NCBI GenBank assembly: GCA_958348225.1
Contig: CATVYG010000016.1
Span: 1 to 47,216 of the forward strand
Origin: an uncultured Collinsella sp.
GTDB taxonomy: Bacteria; Actinomycetota; Coriobacteriia; Coriobacteriales; Coriobacteriaceae
DNA: 47,216 bases
Reading direction: 5' to 3'
Shown: in pieces, positions 8,391 through 17,024 of the stretch
Position numbering within the stretch: position 1 is the stretch's first letter
How the letters are laid out: every line of letters begins with the position of its first letter
Program-made: the position numbers and the translations under genes
The notes under the pieces: generated by a model
Databases searched by the model: none
What the model was told of the DNA's origin: nothing
The model's input: only the letters and a program-made list of their open reading frames with translations

Positions 8391-9335
8391 CTATTCCTCG
8401 CGGTCGAACTCCTCATCGGCTTCGAGCACGCGACCGCTGTAGTTGATGTGGCCGGTCACGGCGTCCATGTCGCCGGTCTCGATAAAACGTGCGACCGTGC
8501 ACTCGTAATCGACCAGCGCGCGATCAAAGACCTCGGGGAAACTCTCGTTCGAGACCTCGTCGGTAAAGGGATTCTTCCATGTCAGATGGCCCAGGTTACC
8601 GGTGCGCTCGGGCAGCTCCGTCGTCACGCGATGGGCAAGGCCGTCGAGCAGCGAGTAGTCGTGCACCAAGCCCTCAACCAGCGAGATCGCGCGCGTCTTT
8701 GCGGAGCCGGCCGGCTCAATCGCGCGGTAAAGTCGCTGCATATTGGCAACGGCAGCACCGTACTCCCCCGCCGGAATGTCAATGCCGTACACGCGTCCGG
8801 CAACATAGCTCATCAGCACGCCGGCCACGCGATTGATGCGATCGGTGGTGACGATCTCGCCCGCCGGCGGGTAATCGTCGACCGTAGCGCCATCGCGTTT
8901 AAGCTGCAGCATCAGCACATCCAGGTCGCTCTCGATCACGGCATGGACCTGACTGCTCGAACCCTCAAGCTCTGAATCGGACTCCACGATGCCAAACTGC
9001 TGCTCATAGACAAAAGGATGGGCGTTGCGGTCGAGCACGTAATGAGACAGCAGGCCCAGCGCAAAGGCACGACCCAAGCTGGCGTCGCGCGGCAGCAGAT
9101 GCGACACGCCGTCGCGCAGGCACGCGAACTGGCGAGACATGCGCGACCGATGCATGACCTGCGCCAGCAGCGTGCAGTCGGAAACACGCGGTGTCAGAAT
9201 GTGAAAGAAAAACGGGTCGGGGCCCTGGTTGCCCAGGATAAAGGCAATGCGTTCCTCGTCGGACGTGATAACGCCCTGCGGAAGACGGTCGATGCTTTCC
9301 TCGCCAAACAGATGATGCGTAATGAGCGCGGGCAT
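8391..9335 (-). CDS. Zinc-dependent phospholipase C-like protein
   Basis: Protein of 314 residues resembling the zinc-dependent phospholipase C / S1-P1 nuclease-like fold (PF00882 type). Candidate metal ligands are the HH pair at residues 7-8, the GNQGPDPFFFH segment, and LLSHYVLDRNAHPF, which matches the family pattern of spaced His and Asp residues. No signal peptide is visible, so unlike secreted clostridial alpha-toxins it is probably cytoplasmic. Many Coriobacteriia and Firmicutes carry such cytoplasmic homologues of unknown role. AAAGG precedes the ATG. The start codon sits in one arm of a 9-bp inverted repeat (9330-9376). A lipid or nucleotide substrate is possible but not demonstrated. 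Confidence 0.78.
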   Translation of the reverse strand: MPALITHHLFGEESIDRLPQGVITSDEERIAFILGNQGPDPFFFHILTPRVSDCTLLAQVMHRSRMSRQFACLRDGVSHLLPRDASLGRAFALGLLSHYVLDRNAHPFVYEQQFGIVESDSELEGSSSQVHAVIESDLDVLMLQLKRDGATVDDYPPAGEIVTTDRINRVAGVLMSYVAGRVYGIDIPAGEYGAAVANMQRLYRAIEPAGSAKTRAISLVEGLVHDYSLLDGLAHRVTTELPERTGNLGHLTWKNPFTDEVSNESFPEVFDRALVDYECTVARFIETGDMDAVTGHINYSGRVLEADEEFDREE

Positions 9336-9376
9336 AATAATCCTTTCGATTTCATTCGATGCAATCCATTATGCCC
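9330..9376 (-). promoter_or_regulatory. Inverted repeat spanning the start codon of the phospholipase-like gene
   Basis: GGGCATAAT (9330-9338) and ATTATGCCC (9368-9376) are perfect inverted copies separated by 29 nt that include the ribosome-binding site. In mRNA the AUG would lie in the 3' arm. It could limit translation or act as a DNA operator; function is inference. Confidence 0.5.
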
Positions 9377-9426
9377 ACCGCGCAGTCATGCCAAACCTGC
9401 AACGGCAAACGATAGCACACCGACCC

Positions 9427-10161
9427 TTACGCAAGCCCCAAGTGCGATTTGACCTCGGCAGCGCGACGGCGTGAAACGGGCACCGTCGAGCTCACACGGT
9501 CGAGCCTGAGCTCCATAAGACCCGTGGAACCGATCTCGACATTGTGCACGTCTTCCAAATTGACCAGATAGCTGCGGTGGACACGGATAAAGCCCTCGGA
9601 GGCCAGGCGTCGCTCGAGCGAGGAAATCGACTCATTGATCAGGTACGTTCCCTCAGCGCAGATGGCGTTGCAAAAATCGGCGCGCGCCTCAAAGTAGCAG
9701 ACGTCTGCGGCGGGAATGAACACCTTTTTGCCCCCGCGGTCCACCGTCAGACGCAAAGGCTGGCGCGGAGTATGGATAACACGACGGGCACCCAAGGCCG
9801 CCTCGATCTTGTCGAGTGCCTTTGACAGGCGTGCGTCCTCGACCGGCTTGACGACATAGTCGACCGCATCGAGGTTATACGCATCGGCGGCAAACTCGGC
9901 AAACGCCGTCACAAACACAACCACCGGCGGCGTCTTTAGGTTCTGCAGCGTCTCGGCAAGCTCAATTCCCGAGCGACCGGGCATGGTAATGTCTAAAAAC
10001 AACACGTCGGGCTTGTTCGACAGAATCGACTCCACGGCTTCGGTGACATTGCCCGCCTCGGCAATCTGGCCCACACGCGTATCCTTTTCCAACAGATAGC
10101 GTAGCTCAGCCCTAATGGGAGGCTCGTCATCAACCACCAAGATGTTCCAGCCTTCGGACAT
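9427..10161 (-). CDS. LytTR response regulator (pair 2)
   Basis: Second LytR/AlgR-type regulator, 244 residues. The receiver has Asp11/Asp12, phospho-acceptor Asp57 (FLDITMPG) and the Lys of DYVVKP. The C-terminal LytTR domain includes FIRVHRSYLVNL and ends in a basic VSRRRAAEVKSHLGL, close to the end of the first regulator. GAGGGGAAG precedes the ATG at 10161. It follows its kinase gene by 38 nt. It shares layout and many residues with the regulator at 3541-4257, so the two pairs look like an old duplication. Target genes are unknown. Confidence 0.94.
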   Translation of the reverse strand: MSEGWNILVVDDEPPIRAELRYLLEKDTRVGQIAEAGNVTEAVESILSNKPDVLFLDITMPGRSGIELAETLQNLKTPPVVVFVTAFAEFAADAYNLDAVDYVVKPVEDARLSKALDKIEAALGARRVIHTPRQPLRLTVDRGGKKVFIPAADVCYFEARADFCNAICAEGTYLINESISSLERRLASEGFIRVHRSYLVNLEDVHNVEIGSTGLMELRLDRVSSTVPVSRRRAAEVKSHLGLA

Positions 10162-10199
10162 ATGTGCTTCCCCTCTTTTTCTCTCAATCCAACCGCGTG

Positions 10200-11591
10200 C
10201 TACGCCGTCAACGGCGCGGGCTCATGCGGCTCGCCGTTCAGCTCGACGATGACCTGCGTTCCCACGCCCTCCTGGGACTTCACGCGCATGCCGGAATCTT
10301 CTCCGTAAAAGAAATGGATGCGCTGAAGCACGTTGAAGAGCGCCAGGCCGCAACCTCGCTTGACGGAGCCGTCGGCGGTAATGCTCTCGGGCTCCTCTCG
10401 GCGATGTTGCTCAAACAGATGCGCGCAGACCTCTTCGCTCATACCGATGCCATCGTCCTCGACGATGATCTCCAAACCGTCATCGGTCTCGAAAGCCCTA
10501 ACATGAATAGAAAGCGGCTCGGTCTCGCGCTGCGCGTGCTTGATGCAGTTTTCGAGCAACGGCTGCAAGATAAACGGCGGCACCATGCAATCGCGCACCT
10601 CAAAGTCGATATCGACCGAGACGCGCAGACGGCCGTCGCCATAACGAGCCTGCATAAGATTGATATAGCGAGTGCCCTGTTCCACCTCGTGCTCGAGCGT
10701 GGTGAGCGTATCGGAATCAGAAAGCGTCTGACGATAGTAGTTGGAGAAGTCGATCAGCAGCGACCTGGCCTTGTCGGGCTCGGTTCGAACGAGCGACACG
10801 ATGGTGCTGATGGTGTTAAACAGAAAATGAGGATCGACCTGCGATTGCAAGGCACGCAGCTCCACGCGGGCCGTAAGCTCGTCCTGGCGCTCAAGCTCAA
10901 AGCTCGCAAGCTGCGTGGAAATGAGGTCGGCAAAGCCCGAGGCAAGCGCCGTCTGGCGCATATCGATGCTGCTCAGACGGGGATAATACAGCTCGAGCGT
11001 GCCCACGCAATGCCCGCGCACGGTAAGCGGTGCGACAATACCGGCGCGCAGGCGCGGAAAGTAGCCACCCGTCTCGGTCGAGGCATCGCGCGAGAACACG
11101 CTTTGCTCACCGCTGTTGATCACGTTGAGCGTGGTCTTGAGCACGACCGGGGTGCCGGCAGGGCACTTTGCCGAGTCCTCGCCCCAGCTTGCCAACACCT
11201 GTTTGCCATCGGTAAAGCAGATGGCCGACGCGATGGTCTCGGACAGGATAATTTTAGAGGCGCCCAGGGCCGCTTCGGGCGTAAGGCCGCGCGACGTGTA
11301 GGCGAATATTTTTGATGCGATGGCAAGCGTACGGTCGGTTGCGCTCGACGTGAGGTCGTCGGGGACCACAAAGACATATGAGAAGAAGAAGCACAGCATG
11401 ACCAGGCCGGCAATAACGACAACGCCCGGAACGGGATTGGGATTATCGGTTAAATCCCAGATAAGCAGTAGGATAAGCGCCGGAACGACGATACCGAGCA
11501 GGATGGCCTGGACCACATGCTGGGCCGTACGAAAGACCTTGGTAGAGTTGTAACTCTTGCCCAGAATCAGCCTGTTTAAATCCACCGTCAT
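10200..11591 (-). CDS. LytS-type sensor histidine kinase (pair 2)
   Basis: Membrane histidine kinase of about 463 residues. There are two N-terminal helices (about residues 25-75), a GAF-like region (about 95-225), the His_kinase domain with His255 in DPHFLFNT, and an HATPase with PLLENCIKHA, DDGIGMS and a Gly-rich lid (GCGLALFN). The first ATG at 11591 directly follows GAGGGG. The GTG two codons later (11585) has that site at better spacing (6 nt) and may be the real start. It is first in the operon with LytTR regulator 2. An upstream terminator isolates it from the amidohydrolase gene. Domain order is the same as in kinase 1. Confidence 0.92.
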   Translation of the reverse strand: MTVDLNRLILGKSYNSTKVFRTAQHVVQAILLGIVVPALILLLIWDLTDNPNPVPGVVVIAGLVMLCFFFSYVFVVPDDLTSSATDRTLAIASKIFAYTSRGLTPEAALGASKIILSETIASAICFTDGKQVLASWGEDSAKCPAGTPVVLKTTLNVINSGEQSVFSRDASTETGGYFPRLRAGIVAPLTVRGHCVGTLELYYPRLSSIDMRQTALASGFADLISTQLASFELERQDELTARVELRALQSQVDPHFLFNTISTIVSLVRTEPDKARSLLIDFSNYYRQTLSDSDTLTTLEHEVEQGTRYINLMQARYGDGRLRVSVDIDFEVRDCMVPPFILQPLLENCIKHAQRETEPLSIHVRAFETDDGLEIIVEDDGIGMSEEVCAHLFEQHRREEPESITADGSVKRGCGLALFNVLQRIHFFYGEDSGMRVKSQEGVGTQVIVELNGEPHEPAPLTA

Positions 11592-11617
11592 CCCCTCTTG
11601 TCCGTAGCACCCATAGC

Positions 11618-11645
11618 AATAAAGAGGGCCGCAAGCGACCCTCTC
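11618..11645 (-). terminator. Terminator of the permease-amidohydrolase operon
   Basis: Minus strand: AGAGGG and CCCTCT close a stem with inner GC pairs, followed by TTTATT. It lies about 60 nt after the amidohydrolase stop. Confidence 0.7.
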
Positions 11646-11702
11646 CATTGCATTATGCAATCAAAAACTGTGTTTTACATCCAGCCATCGACAAACGGTA
11701 TC

Positions 11703-12980
11703 TTAGGCGCTGTATTTATTGGCCTCGCCAAAGGTGCCAGCCTCGACGATCCAGCCGTCCTTCATGATGACGTCCATGTTGTCGGTGTTGAGCACATGGA
11801 TGTCGGCGGCGACGTCACCGTTGACGACCAGCAGGTCGGCGCACTTGCCGGCCTCGATGGAACCGGTCTCGTCCTCGATGTGGCACATCTTGGCACCGTT
11901 GAGGGTGGCGCAGGTGATGGTCTCGACCGGGGTGAAGCCGATCTTGTCGACGAACTCGTACATCTCCTCGATGGAGCAGGTGCCGTACGGGGTGACGAAG
12001 GAGAAGGAGTCGGAGCCGATCGTCATGACGACGCCGCGCTTCTTGGCCTCGCGCAGGCAGTCGTAGTTGCGCTGCAGTTCCTTCTCGACCAGAGTGCCCT
12101 CGTACTTGTCGTGCAGCTCGGGGACGTAGACGGGCGGATAGGTGGCGTACCAGGTGGGCAGGAAGGCGATCGTCGGGGTGAAGAAGGTGCCCTGCTCGGC
12201 CATGAGGTCCATGGTGCGCTCATCGATATCGAAACCGTGAATCAGCTGCTCGCAGCCAAAGCGAACGGAATCATAGGCAGCGGCGTGATTGTTGTAGCAG
12301 TGGCTCCACACGGGGATACCGACCATCTTTGCCTCTTCGACCACGGCCTGGATCTCCTCGGAGCAATAGTGCTGGTCGCGACCGGAGTCCCAGCGCCAGA
12401 TGCCGCCACCGGTAGCCCAGATCTTGATGGCATCGGGGTTCTCGCGCAGGCGACGACGGACGGCTTTGCGCAGATCCCAAGGACCATCGACCTGGTCGCC
12501 CCAGGGGTGGGATTCCTTGTTGAGCTCCTGGGTGCAGTGGTGGGAGTCACCGTGACCGGCAACACGGCAGAAGCCCAGGCCGGTGGCCAGAACGCGCGGG
12601 CCCTTAAAGACGCCCTTGTCGATGCAATCGCGAATCTGGATACCAAAGCGGCCGATCTCGCAGACGGTGGTGAGGCCGTGGGTGAGGCAGTCGTAGGCCT
12701 GCTTGACGGCGACGGCCTGCTTCTCGAGGAGCGGCTGCATGACCCAATCGGTGTCATCGTCGGTCAGGTTGCCCGAGAAGTGCAGGTGGGTGTCGATCAA
12801 GCCGGGAAGGACGGTCTTGCCGGCGGCGTCGATAACCTCAACGCCCTCGGGAAGGTCCTGCATAGCACCGGCGTACTCGATCTTGCCGTTGTCGTCGACG
12901 AGAACGAGGGAGTTCTCGACCGGCTCGGCGCCGGTACCGTCGATGAGCTTACCGCCAACGATTGCATACTTAGTGGACAT
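11703..12980 (-). CDS. Amidohydrolase (imidazolonepropionase/Xaa-Pro dipeptidase-like)
   Basis: Cytoplasmic metal-dependent amidohydrolase of 425 residues. Visible metal and catalytic residues are His65 and His67 (DTHLHF), Lys186 (AIKIWATGG, the position of the carboxylated Lys in related enzymes), His227 (WSHCYNNH), His248 (LIHGFD) and Asp324 (GSDSF). An N-terminal beta-sandwich (residues 1-58) and matching C-terminal strands flank the barrel. Relatives include dipeptidases acting on L-Xaa-L-hydrophobic or Xaa-Pro/Arg substrates, so peptide or acyl-amino-acid hydrolysis is likely; the exact substrate is not determined. It follows the APC permease gene by about 130 nt and ends in a terminator, suggesting uptake followed by cytoplasmic hydrolysis. 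Confidence 0.9.
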   Translation of the reverse strand: MSTKYAIVGGKLIDGTGAEPVENSLVLVDDNGKIEYAGAMQDLPEGVEVIDAAGKTVLPGLIDTHLHFSGNLTDDDTDWVMQPLLEKQAVAVKQAYDCLTHGLTTVCEIGRFGIQIRDCIDKGVFKGPRVLATGLGFCRVAGHGDSHHCTQELNKESHPWGDQVDGPWDLRKAVRRRLRENPDAIKIWATGGGIWRWDSGRDQHYCSEEIQAVVEEAKMVGIPVWSHCYNNHAAAYDSVRFGCEQLIHGFDIDERTMDLMAEQGTFFTPTIAFLPTWYATYPPVYVPELHDKYEGTLVEKELQRNYDCLREAKKRGVVMTIGSDSFSFVTPYGTCSIEEMYEFVDKIGFTPVETITCATLNGAKMCHIEDETGSIEAGKCADLLVVNGDVAADIHVLNTDNMDVIMKDGWIVEAGTFGEANKYSA

Positions 12981-13062
12981 GGTTCCTCCTTATGGATCCA
13001 TATAGTGGGCGAGGCCGTGTTGGGTTAAGGCCTCACAAAGCTACCCAAGTGGTGCCGGGTTC

Positions 13063-13091
13063 GGTGCGCGGGAGAGAGGGTCCCGCGCACC
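13063..13091. repeat. 11-bp perfect hairpin between permease and amidohydrolase
   Basis: GGTGCGCGGGA (13063-13073) and TCCCGCGCACC (13081-13091) form a perfect stem with a 7-nt loop and no T run. As RNA it could stabilise or segment the permease-amidohydrolase mRNA. It may be a weak attenuator; the lack of U makes a true terminator unlikely. Confidence 0.6.
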
Positions 13092-13111
13092 CGATCCGCC
13101 CCGGCCAGGCG

Positions 13112-14563
13112 TTACTTTTTGCGGGAATTGGTGAAAGCCATGAGAGCCAGGCCAATAGCCAACCAGCCGATCACGATGCTCCACTCCACCATGTTGAGGG
13201 AGGCGGGAGAGAACGGAATCACGAGCAGGCCGATGATAATGGCGCAGGCAGCGATAGCGAGGCCGATGCCAAACTTGCCGCCGGGCACCTCGTAGGGACG
13301 AGGCAGGTCGGGCTCGGTGAAGCGCATGCGCAGGCAGGCGAGGGCGACCATGCCGCAGGAGAAGATGAAGGCGAGAGCCGACACGTTGGTCAGGGGGATG
13401 AGCATGTTCTTGCCCAGGAACGGACCGATGACGGTGATGACGCCCAAAACGACGCAGGCGAGCTTGGGAGCGCCGGACTTGGGGTCGACCTCGGCGAATT
13501 TCTCGGGCAGCTGGCCCTTGCGGCCCATGGCGAGCATAATGCGGCTCGTGGCGCCGTAGAAGGAGTTCATCGGGCCCATGGGTCCAAGCGTGGCGATGAC
13601 GAGCATGGCCAGGTACAGGAGCATGTTGATGCCCTTGAGGCAGGCAAGCGCGGGAACCGGGCTCTTAACAAACTCATGCCAGTCGAGGATGGTGCCGAAC
13701 GAGTAGATGCAGACCATGTAGAAGCCGCCGGCGGCCAGCAGAGCCAGGGAGATGATCTTGCCGAACTTGTTCCAGTTGAGGCCCTCGGCTGCTTCCTCAG
13801 CCTGCTGGGGAATGGTGTCGAAACCGGCGTAGAAGAACGGGGTCAGAACCAGGACCGACACGATGCCGGCGAACAGGCTGGTGCTCTCGGTAGCGGCCTT
13901 ACCGCCGCCAGCACCGGCGACCTGGGAGAACACGGGCATGGCGTTGTCCGGCGAGCCGGTGAACAGCGAGACGCCCATGGCGAGCAGCATGCCGCAGAGC
14001 AGGGCCTTGGTCAGGAAGGCCTGGAGCTTGGCGGCCGAGCTGGCACCGCGGAAGTTGAGGAAGATGACGTAGACTGCAAAGCCGAGCGCGATCAGCGTCG
14101 GGAACAGGTAAACGTCGGCGCCCAGGATGGTGTAGAGCTTGACGGCACGCAGCCACTCAAGACCAGGCAGGCTACCGAACATCTCGGACACGAGGGTCGA
14201 GATGGCGATGGCCTCCCACGGGCACAGGATACCGTTGCCCAGGGCCAAAAGCCATCCGGTGATGTAGCTCAGCGTGCGGCCAAAGCTACGATCGACATAC
14301 TCGACGATGCCGCCCGAGATGGGGATAGCAGCCGTGAGCTCACCGAAAACAGCTCCGACGGGCACGAGGAAGATTGCGCCCAAGAGGAATGCGATCATAG
14401 CGGGAACGGGACCGCCGCCCACGACCATCCAGTCGCCGACCTGCAGAACCCAACCGGTACCGATGATGGCGCCGAAACCGATGGTGAAGAAGTTCCAGAG
14501 CGAAAGCGTTTTCTTCATGCCGCCGTCACCCTCGACTGCAACTTCTGCGTTCTTGTCCGCCAT
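13112..14563 (-). CDS. APC family amino-acid permease
   Basis: Membrane transporter of 483 residues with about 12 predicted helices, of the amino acid-polyamine-organocation superfamily. The first helix carries the diagnostic FGAIIGTGWV, the unwound substrate-binding segment of these transporters. TM6-type PFFYAGFDTIPQQAEEA is also characteristic. The start at 14563 has AAAGGAGGGG at good spacing; an upstream ATG 13 codons earlier has no ribosome site. It leads a two-gene unit with the amidohydrolase. An amino acid, amino-acid derivative or amine is the expected substrate; specificity cannot be read. Confidence 0.93.
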   Translation of the reverse strand: MADKNAEVAVEGDGGMKKTLSLWNFFTIGFGAIIGTGWVLQVGDWMVVGGGPVPAMIAFLLGAIFLVPVGAVFGELTAAIPISGGIVEYVDRSFGRTLSYITGWLLALGNGILCPWEAIAISTLVSEMFGSLPGLEWLRAVKLYTILGADVYLFPTLIALGFAVYVIFLNFRGASSAAKLQAFLTKALLCGMLLAMGVSLFTGSPDNAMPVFSQVAGAGGGKAATESTSLFAGIVSVLVLTPFFYAGFDTIPQQAEEAAEGLNWNKFGKIISLALLAAGGFYMVCIYSFGTILDWHEFVKSPVPALACLKGINMLLYLAMLVIATLGPMGPMNSFYGATSRIMLAMGRKGQLPEKFAEVDPKSGAPKLACVVLGVITVIGPFLGKNMLIPLTNVSALAFIFSCGMVALACLRMRFTEPDLPRPYEVPGGKFGIGLAIAACAIIIGLLVIPFSPASLNMVEWSIVIGWLAIGLALMAFTNSRKK

Positions 14564-14922
14564 TGTTCCCCTCCTTTCCTTTTTGACGCCCCTTGGCGTC
14601 ACCCCTTGCGCGGTCCGTTTTGCCGCGCGCTTTTATTCCGTGGCTTTAAGATACGGCCTTGGCACAGCAGTGCCGCTTGTGGCTCGACCGAAGGCAGAAC
14701 TGCAAAACGAGCGGCGCCGTTTTTGGGACGAACGGCACGGTTTGCAGCTCATTGTTGCCGCCCGCCCGACGGGTGTACGCTCATCGGACGCATATAGAGA
14801 TGTTTTTGAGGCCGTGTGTTTTGCGCCTTTCGTACCGTTTACCGAGCTTTTGACGCGCAGACCCCTTTGTTGCACATCTTTTTGTAGGATAGACAGGTTA
14901 TACATGAGGCAAGGCGGTTCGA
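14564..14922. other. Divergent intergenic region
   Basis: This 359-nt stretch separates the divergent permease and C39-like genes and must hold both promoters. I see no convincing gene, tRNA or large repeat. TTGACG near 14851 and AT-rich sequence near 14875-14905 are candidate promoter parts for the rightward gene, without a clean -35/-10 pair. Confidence 0.5.
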
Positions 14923-15927
14923 ATGGCATATGGTTTTAACGACGGCGACCAACGGCGACGGAGCGTTCGCCTTGCTGGCCGCACTACGCCGACGCCCGGG
15001 AGCGTCCCAAGTGGGGATCCGCAACGGTCCCAGGAACAGCTCGGGGCCTCATCTCGACAGCATGCAGGTAGCCCACGACAGGGCGACCGCCCGGACACGG
15101 GCACTCGCCGGCGCCAGGCCGATGTTTCGCAGCTACGCCACAATGGCCGTCGCCAGCCCGGCATCTTCGTTCGCCGCTCTTTTTCGCGCCCACAGAGCGA
15201 ACGCAGCGGCTTGAGCTCGCGACCGGCATCTCGAGCCGGCTCCGGCGCTCCCGCACTGCCCTTCCGCCGCGTGCGCATCGCGCTTTGCTCCATCGTCGCG
15301 TGCCTGATCTTTTTATTGTTAGGCTCGTGTATCTCCCACGGCTCGGCCGGCCTCGATCCAACCGCCGAGGACAGGCTGCTCAAGGCCCCGGTTGCGCCCG
15401 GCTACTCGTTTGCGTTTTCGACCCCGCGCTCGCAGTGGCAAGCCGGCACCATGCCCCATATCTATCAGATTGACCCGGCATGGTCGGAGCTGCCCTACGC
15501 CGGCGGTACCATCCGCCAAAATGCCTGCGGCCCTACCTGCCTTACCATGGTCTACATCTATAAGACCGGCCACACCGATATGACACCGGTCGACATGTGC
15601 GCCCTTTCCGAGGCGGGCAACTATGCCCCCACCGGTGCCACCGAGTGGTCGTTTATGACGAGTGGCGCATGGCAGCTGGGCCTTAACGGAACCGAGCTCC
15701 ATATCGATCGTAGCTCTATCACCCAGGCGCTGCGCTCGGGTGCGCCCATCATCGCATCGGTTCGTCCCGGCACCTTTACCAGCGTTGGACACTATATCGT
15801 GCTCTGGGGTATCGACGATGCCGATCAAGTGGGGGTCTACGACCCCAACTCGCAAAGCCGCAGCGCTCGCCGCTGGGGCGTCGTAGAAGTCCTCAACGAA
15901 ATCGAAGCCATGTGGGCCTACTACTAG
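14923..15927 (+). CDS. Membrane-anchored C39-like cysteine peptidase
   Basis: Type II membrane protein of 334 residues. Residues 1-115 are Arg/Ser/Gln-rich and low complexity, presumably cytoplasmic. A hydrophobic helix follows (about 117-138). The outer domain resembles the peptidase_C39_2 papain-like fold: Cys202 in NACGPTC, His290 in VGHYIVLWG, and Asp306 in VYDPN form the expected triad. Such extracytoplasmic C39-like proteins are common in Firmicutes and Actinobacteria; most lack known substrates. There is a reasonable AAGGCGG site near the ATG. The basic N-terminal tail is unusual, and the true start could be later. The gene stands alone on the plus strand and ends in a REP-like palindrome at its stop codon. 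Confidence 0.82.
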   Translation: MAYGFNDGDQRRRSVRLAGRTTPTPGSVPSGDPQRSQEQLGASSRQHAGSPRQGDRPDTGTRRRQADVSQLRHNGRRQPGIFVRRSFSRPQSERSGLSSRPASRAGSGAPALPFRRVRIALCSIVACLIFLLLGSCISHGSAGLDPTAEDRLLKAPVAPGYSFAFSTPRSQWQAGTMPHIYQIDPAWSELPYAGGTIRQNACGPTCLTMVYIYKTGHTDMTPVDMCALSEAGNYAPTGATEWSFMTSGAWQLGLNGTELHIDRSSITQALRSGAPIIASVRPGTFTSVGHYIVLWGIDDADQVGVYDPNSQSRSARRWGVVEVLNEIEAMWAYY

Positions 15928-15954
15928 TCATTTACGAACGTCCCCAATGACTAG
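15924..15954. repeat. REP-like palindrome abutting a stop codon
   Basis: CTAGTCATT (15924-15932, containing the TAG stop of the C39-like gene) pairs with AATGACTAG (15946-15954). On the minus strand the loop contains GGGGACGTTC. A second element with the same loop core is at 21670-21702. Confidence 0.7.
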
Positions 15955-15962
15955 GTGAATAG

Positions 15963-15996
15963 CAAAAGCCCCGCAGTCGGAGCGGACTGCGGGGCT
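15963..15996 (-). terminator. Terminator of carbamate kinase gene
   Basis: Minus strand: AGCCCCGCAGTC and GACTGCGGGGCT form a perfect 12-bp stem followed by TTTTG. It lies 65 nt past the arcC stop. Confidence 0.88.
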
Positions 15997-16061
15997 CATG
16001 AAGAGAGGCTAGTTTGTGGACGCTTTGCCTGGCGCCCACGAGAGGGGCAACAGAGTAGAGA

Positions 16062-17024
16062 CTACTCGTGGATGCGGGTACCGGAGAGGCCGGCCATGGT
16101 CTCGGCGGCCTTGTCCAGAGCACCGATGATGCAGGTGCGGCCCTTGCGGGAACGGGCGAACTTGATGGCAGCACGGACCTTGGGCTCCATGGAACCCTTG
16201 CCGAACTGACCCTCGTCGGCCAGACGCTCGGCCTCGTCGGCGGTGAGGTCCTCGAGCTCCTCCTGGTTGGGCTTGCCAAAGTTGATGGCAACATGCTCAA
16301 CGGCGGTCAGCAGGAACAGAACGTCAGCGTCGCAGTCCTCGGCCAGCAGCTCGCCGCCCAGGTCCTTGTCGATGACGGCGGGAACGCCCTTGTAGCAGCC
16401 CTTGTTCTCGTAGTCGCGGACGACGGGGATGCCGCCGCCACCGCAGGCGATGACGATGAACTCGTTGTCGAGCAGGTTGAGGATGGAGTCAGCCTCGACG
16501 ATCTTCTTGGGATCGGGGGAAGCGACGACGCGACGCCAGCCGCGGCCGGAATCCTCGACGAAGACCTTGGAGGGATCCTCGGCCATGAACTCCTTGGCCT
16601 GCTCCTCGGTGTAGAAGGGGCCGATCGGCTTGGTCGGGTTCTTGAACGCGGGATCATCCGGGTCGCACTCGATCTGGGTGACGACGGTGGCGGCGTGCCA
16701 ACGCTTATAGCGCTTATGCATCTCGCGGCCGATGCCCTGCTGCAGGTGATAACCAATGTAGCCCTGGGACATGGCGCCGCACTCGGGCAGCGGCATCTCG
16801 GGGGTGCCGATGGCGTCGTGGGCAGCGGCGAAGGCGTTCTGGATCATGCCGACCTGCGGGCCGTTCCCGTGGGTGATGATGATCTCGTTACCCTGCTCGA
16901 TAAGACCAAGGAGAGCGTGGGCGGTGTTGCTCACGGCCTCGATCTGCTCGACGGGGTTGTTGCCGAGGGCGTTGCCGCCAAGGGCGACGACAATACGATC
17001 GGGCTTGCCAAGAGGCTTAGACAT
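16062..17024 (-). CDS. arcC: Carbamate kinase
   Basis: Cytoplasmic amino-acid-kinase-fold enzyme of 320 residues, usual for the family, that makes ATP from carbamoyl phosphate and ADP. Conserved segments are VVALGGNALG near the N-terminus, THGNGPQVG (about 50-58), the VVASPDPK region near the middle, IACGGGGIPVV and the C-terminal GSMEPKVRAA. The start at 17024 has AAGGGA upstream; an earlier ATG would add 12 unrelated residues. In many anaerobes it ends arginine/agmatine or purine/allantoin breakdown. Arginine deiminase and transcarbamylase genes are not in this window, so the upstream route is unknown. It is a single-gene unit with its own terminator and a long AT-rich upstream region. Confidence 0.97.
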   Translation of the reverse strand: MSKPLGKPDRIVVALGGNALGNNPVEQIEAVSNTAHALLGLIEQGNEIIITHGNGPQVGMIQNAFAAAHDAIGTPEMPLPECGAMSQGYIGYHLQQGIGREMHKRYKRWHAATVVTQIECDPDDPAFKNPTKPIGPFYTEEQAKEFMAEDPSKVFVEDSGRGWRRVVASPDPKKIVEADSILNLLDNEFIVIACGGGGIPVVRDYENKGCYKGVPAVIDKDLGGELLAEDCDADVLFLLTAVEHVAINFGKPNQEELEDLTADEAERLADEGQFGKGSMEPKVRAAIKFARSRKGRTCIIGALDKAAETMAGLSGTRIHE

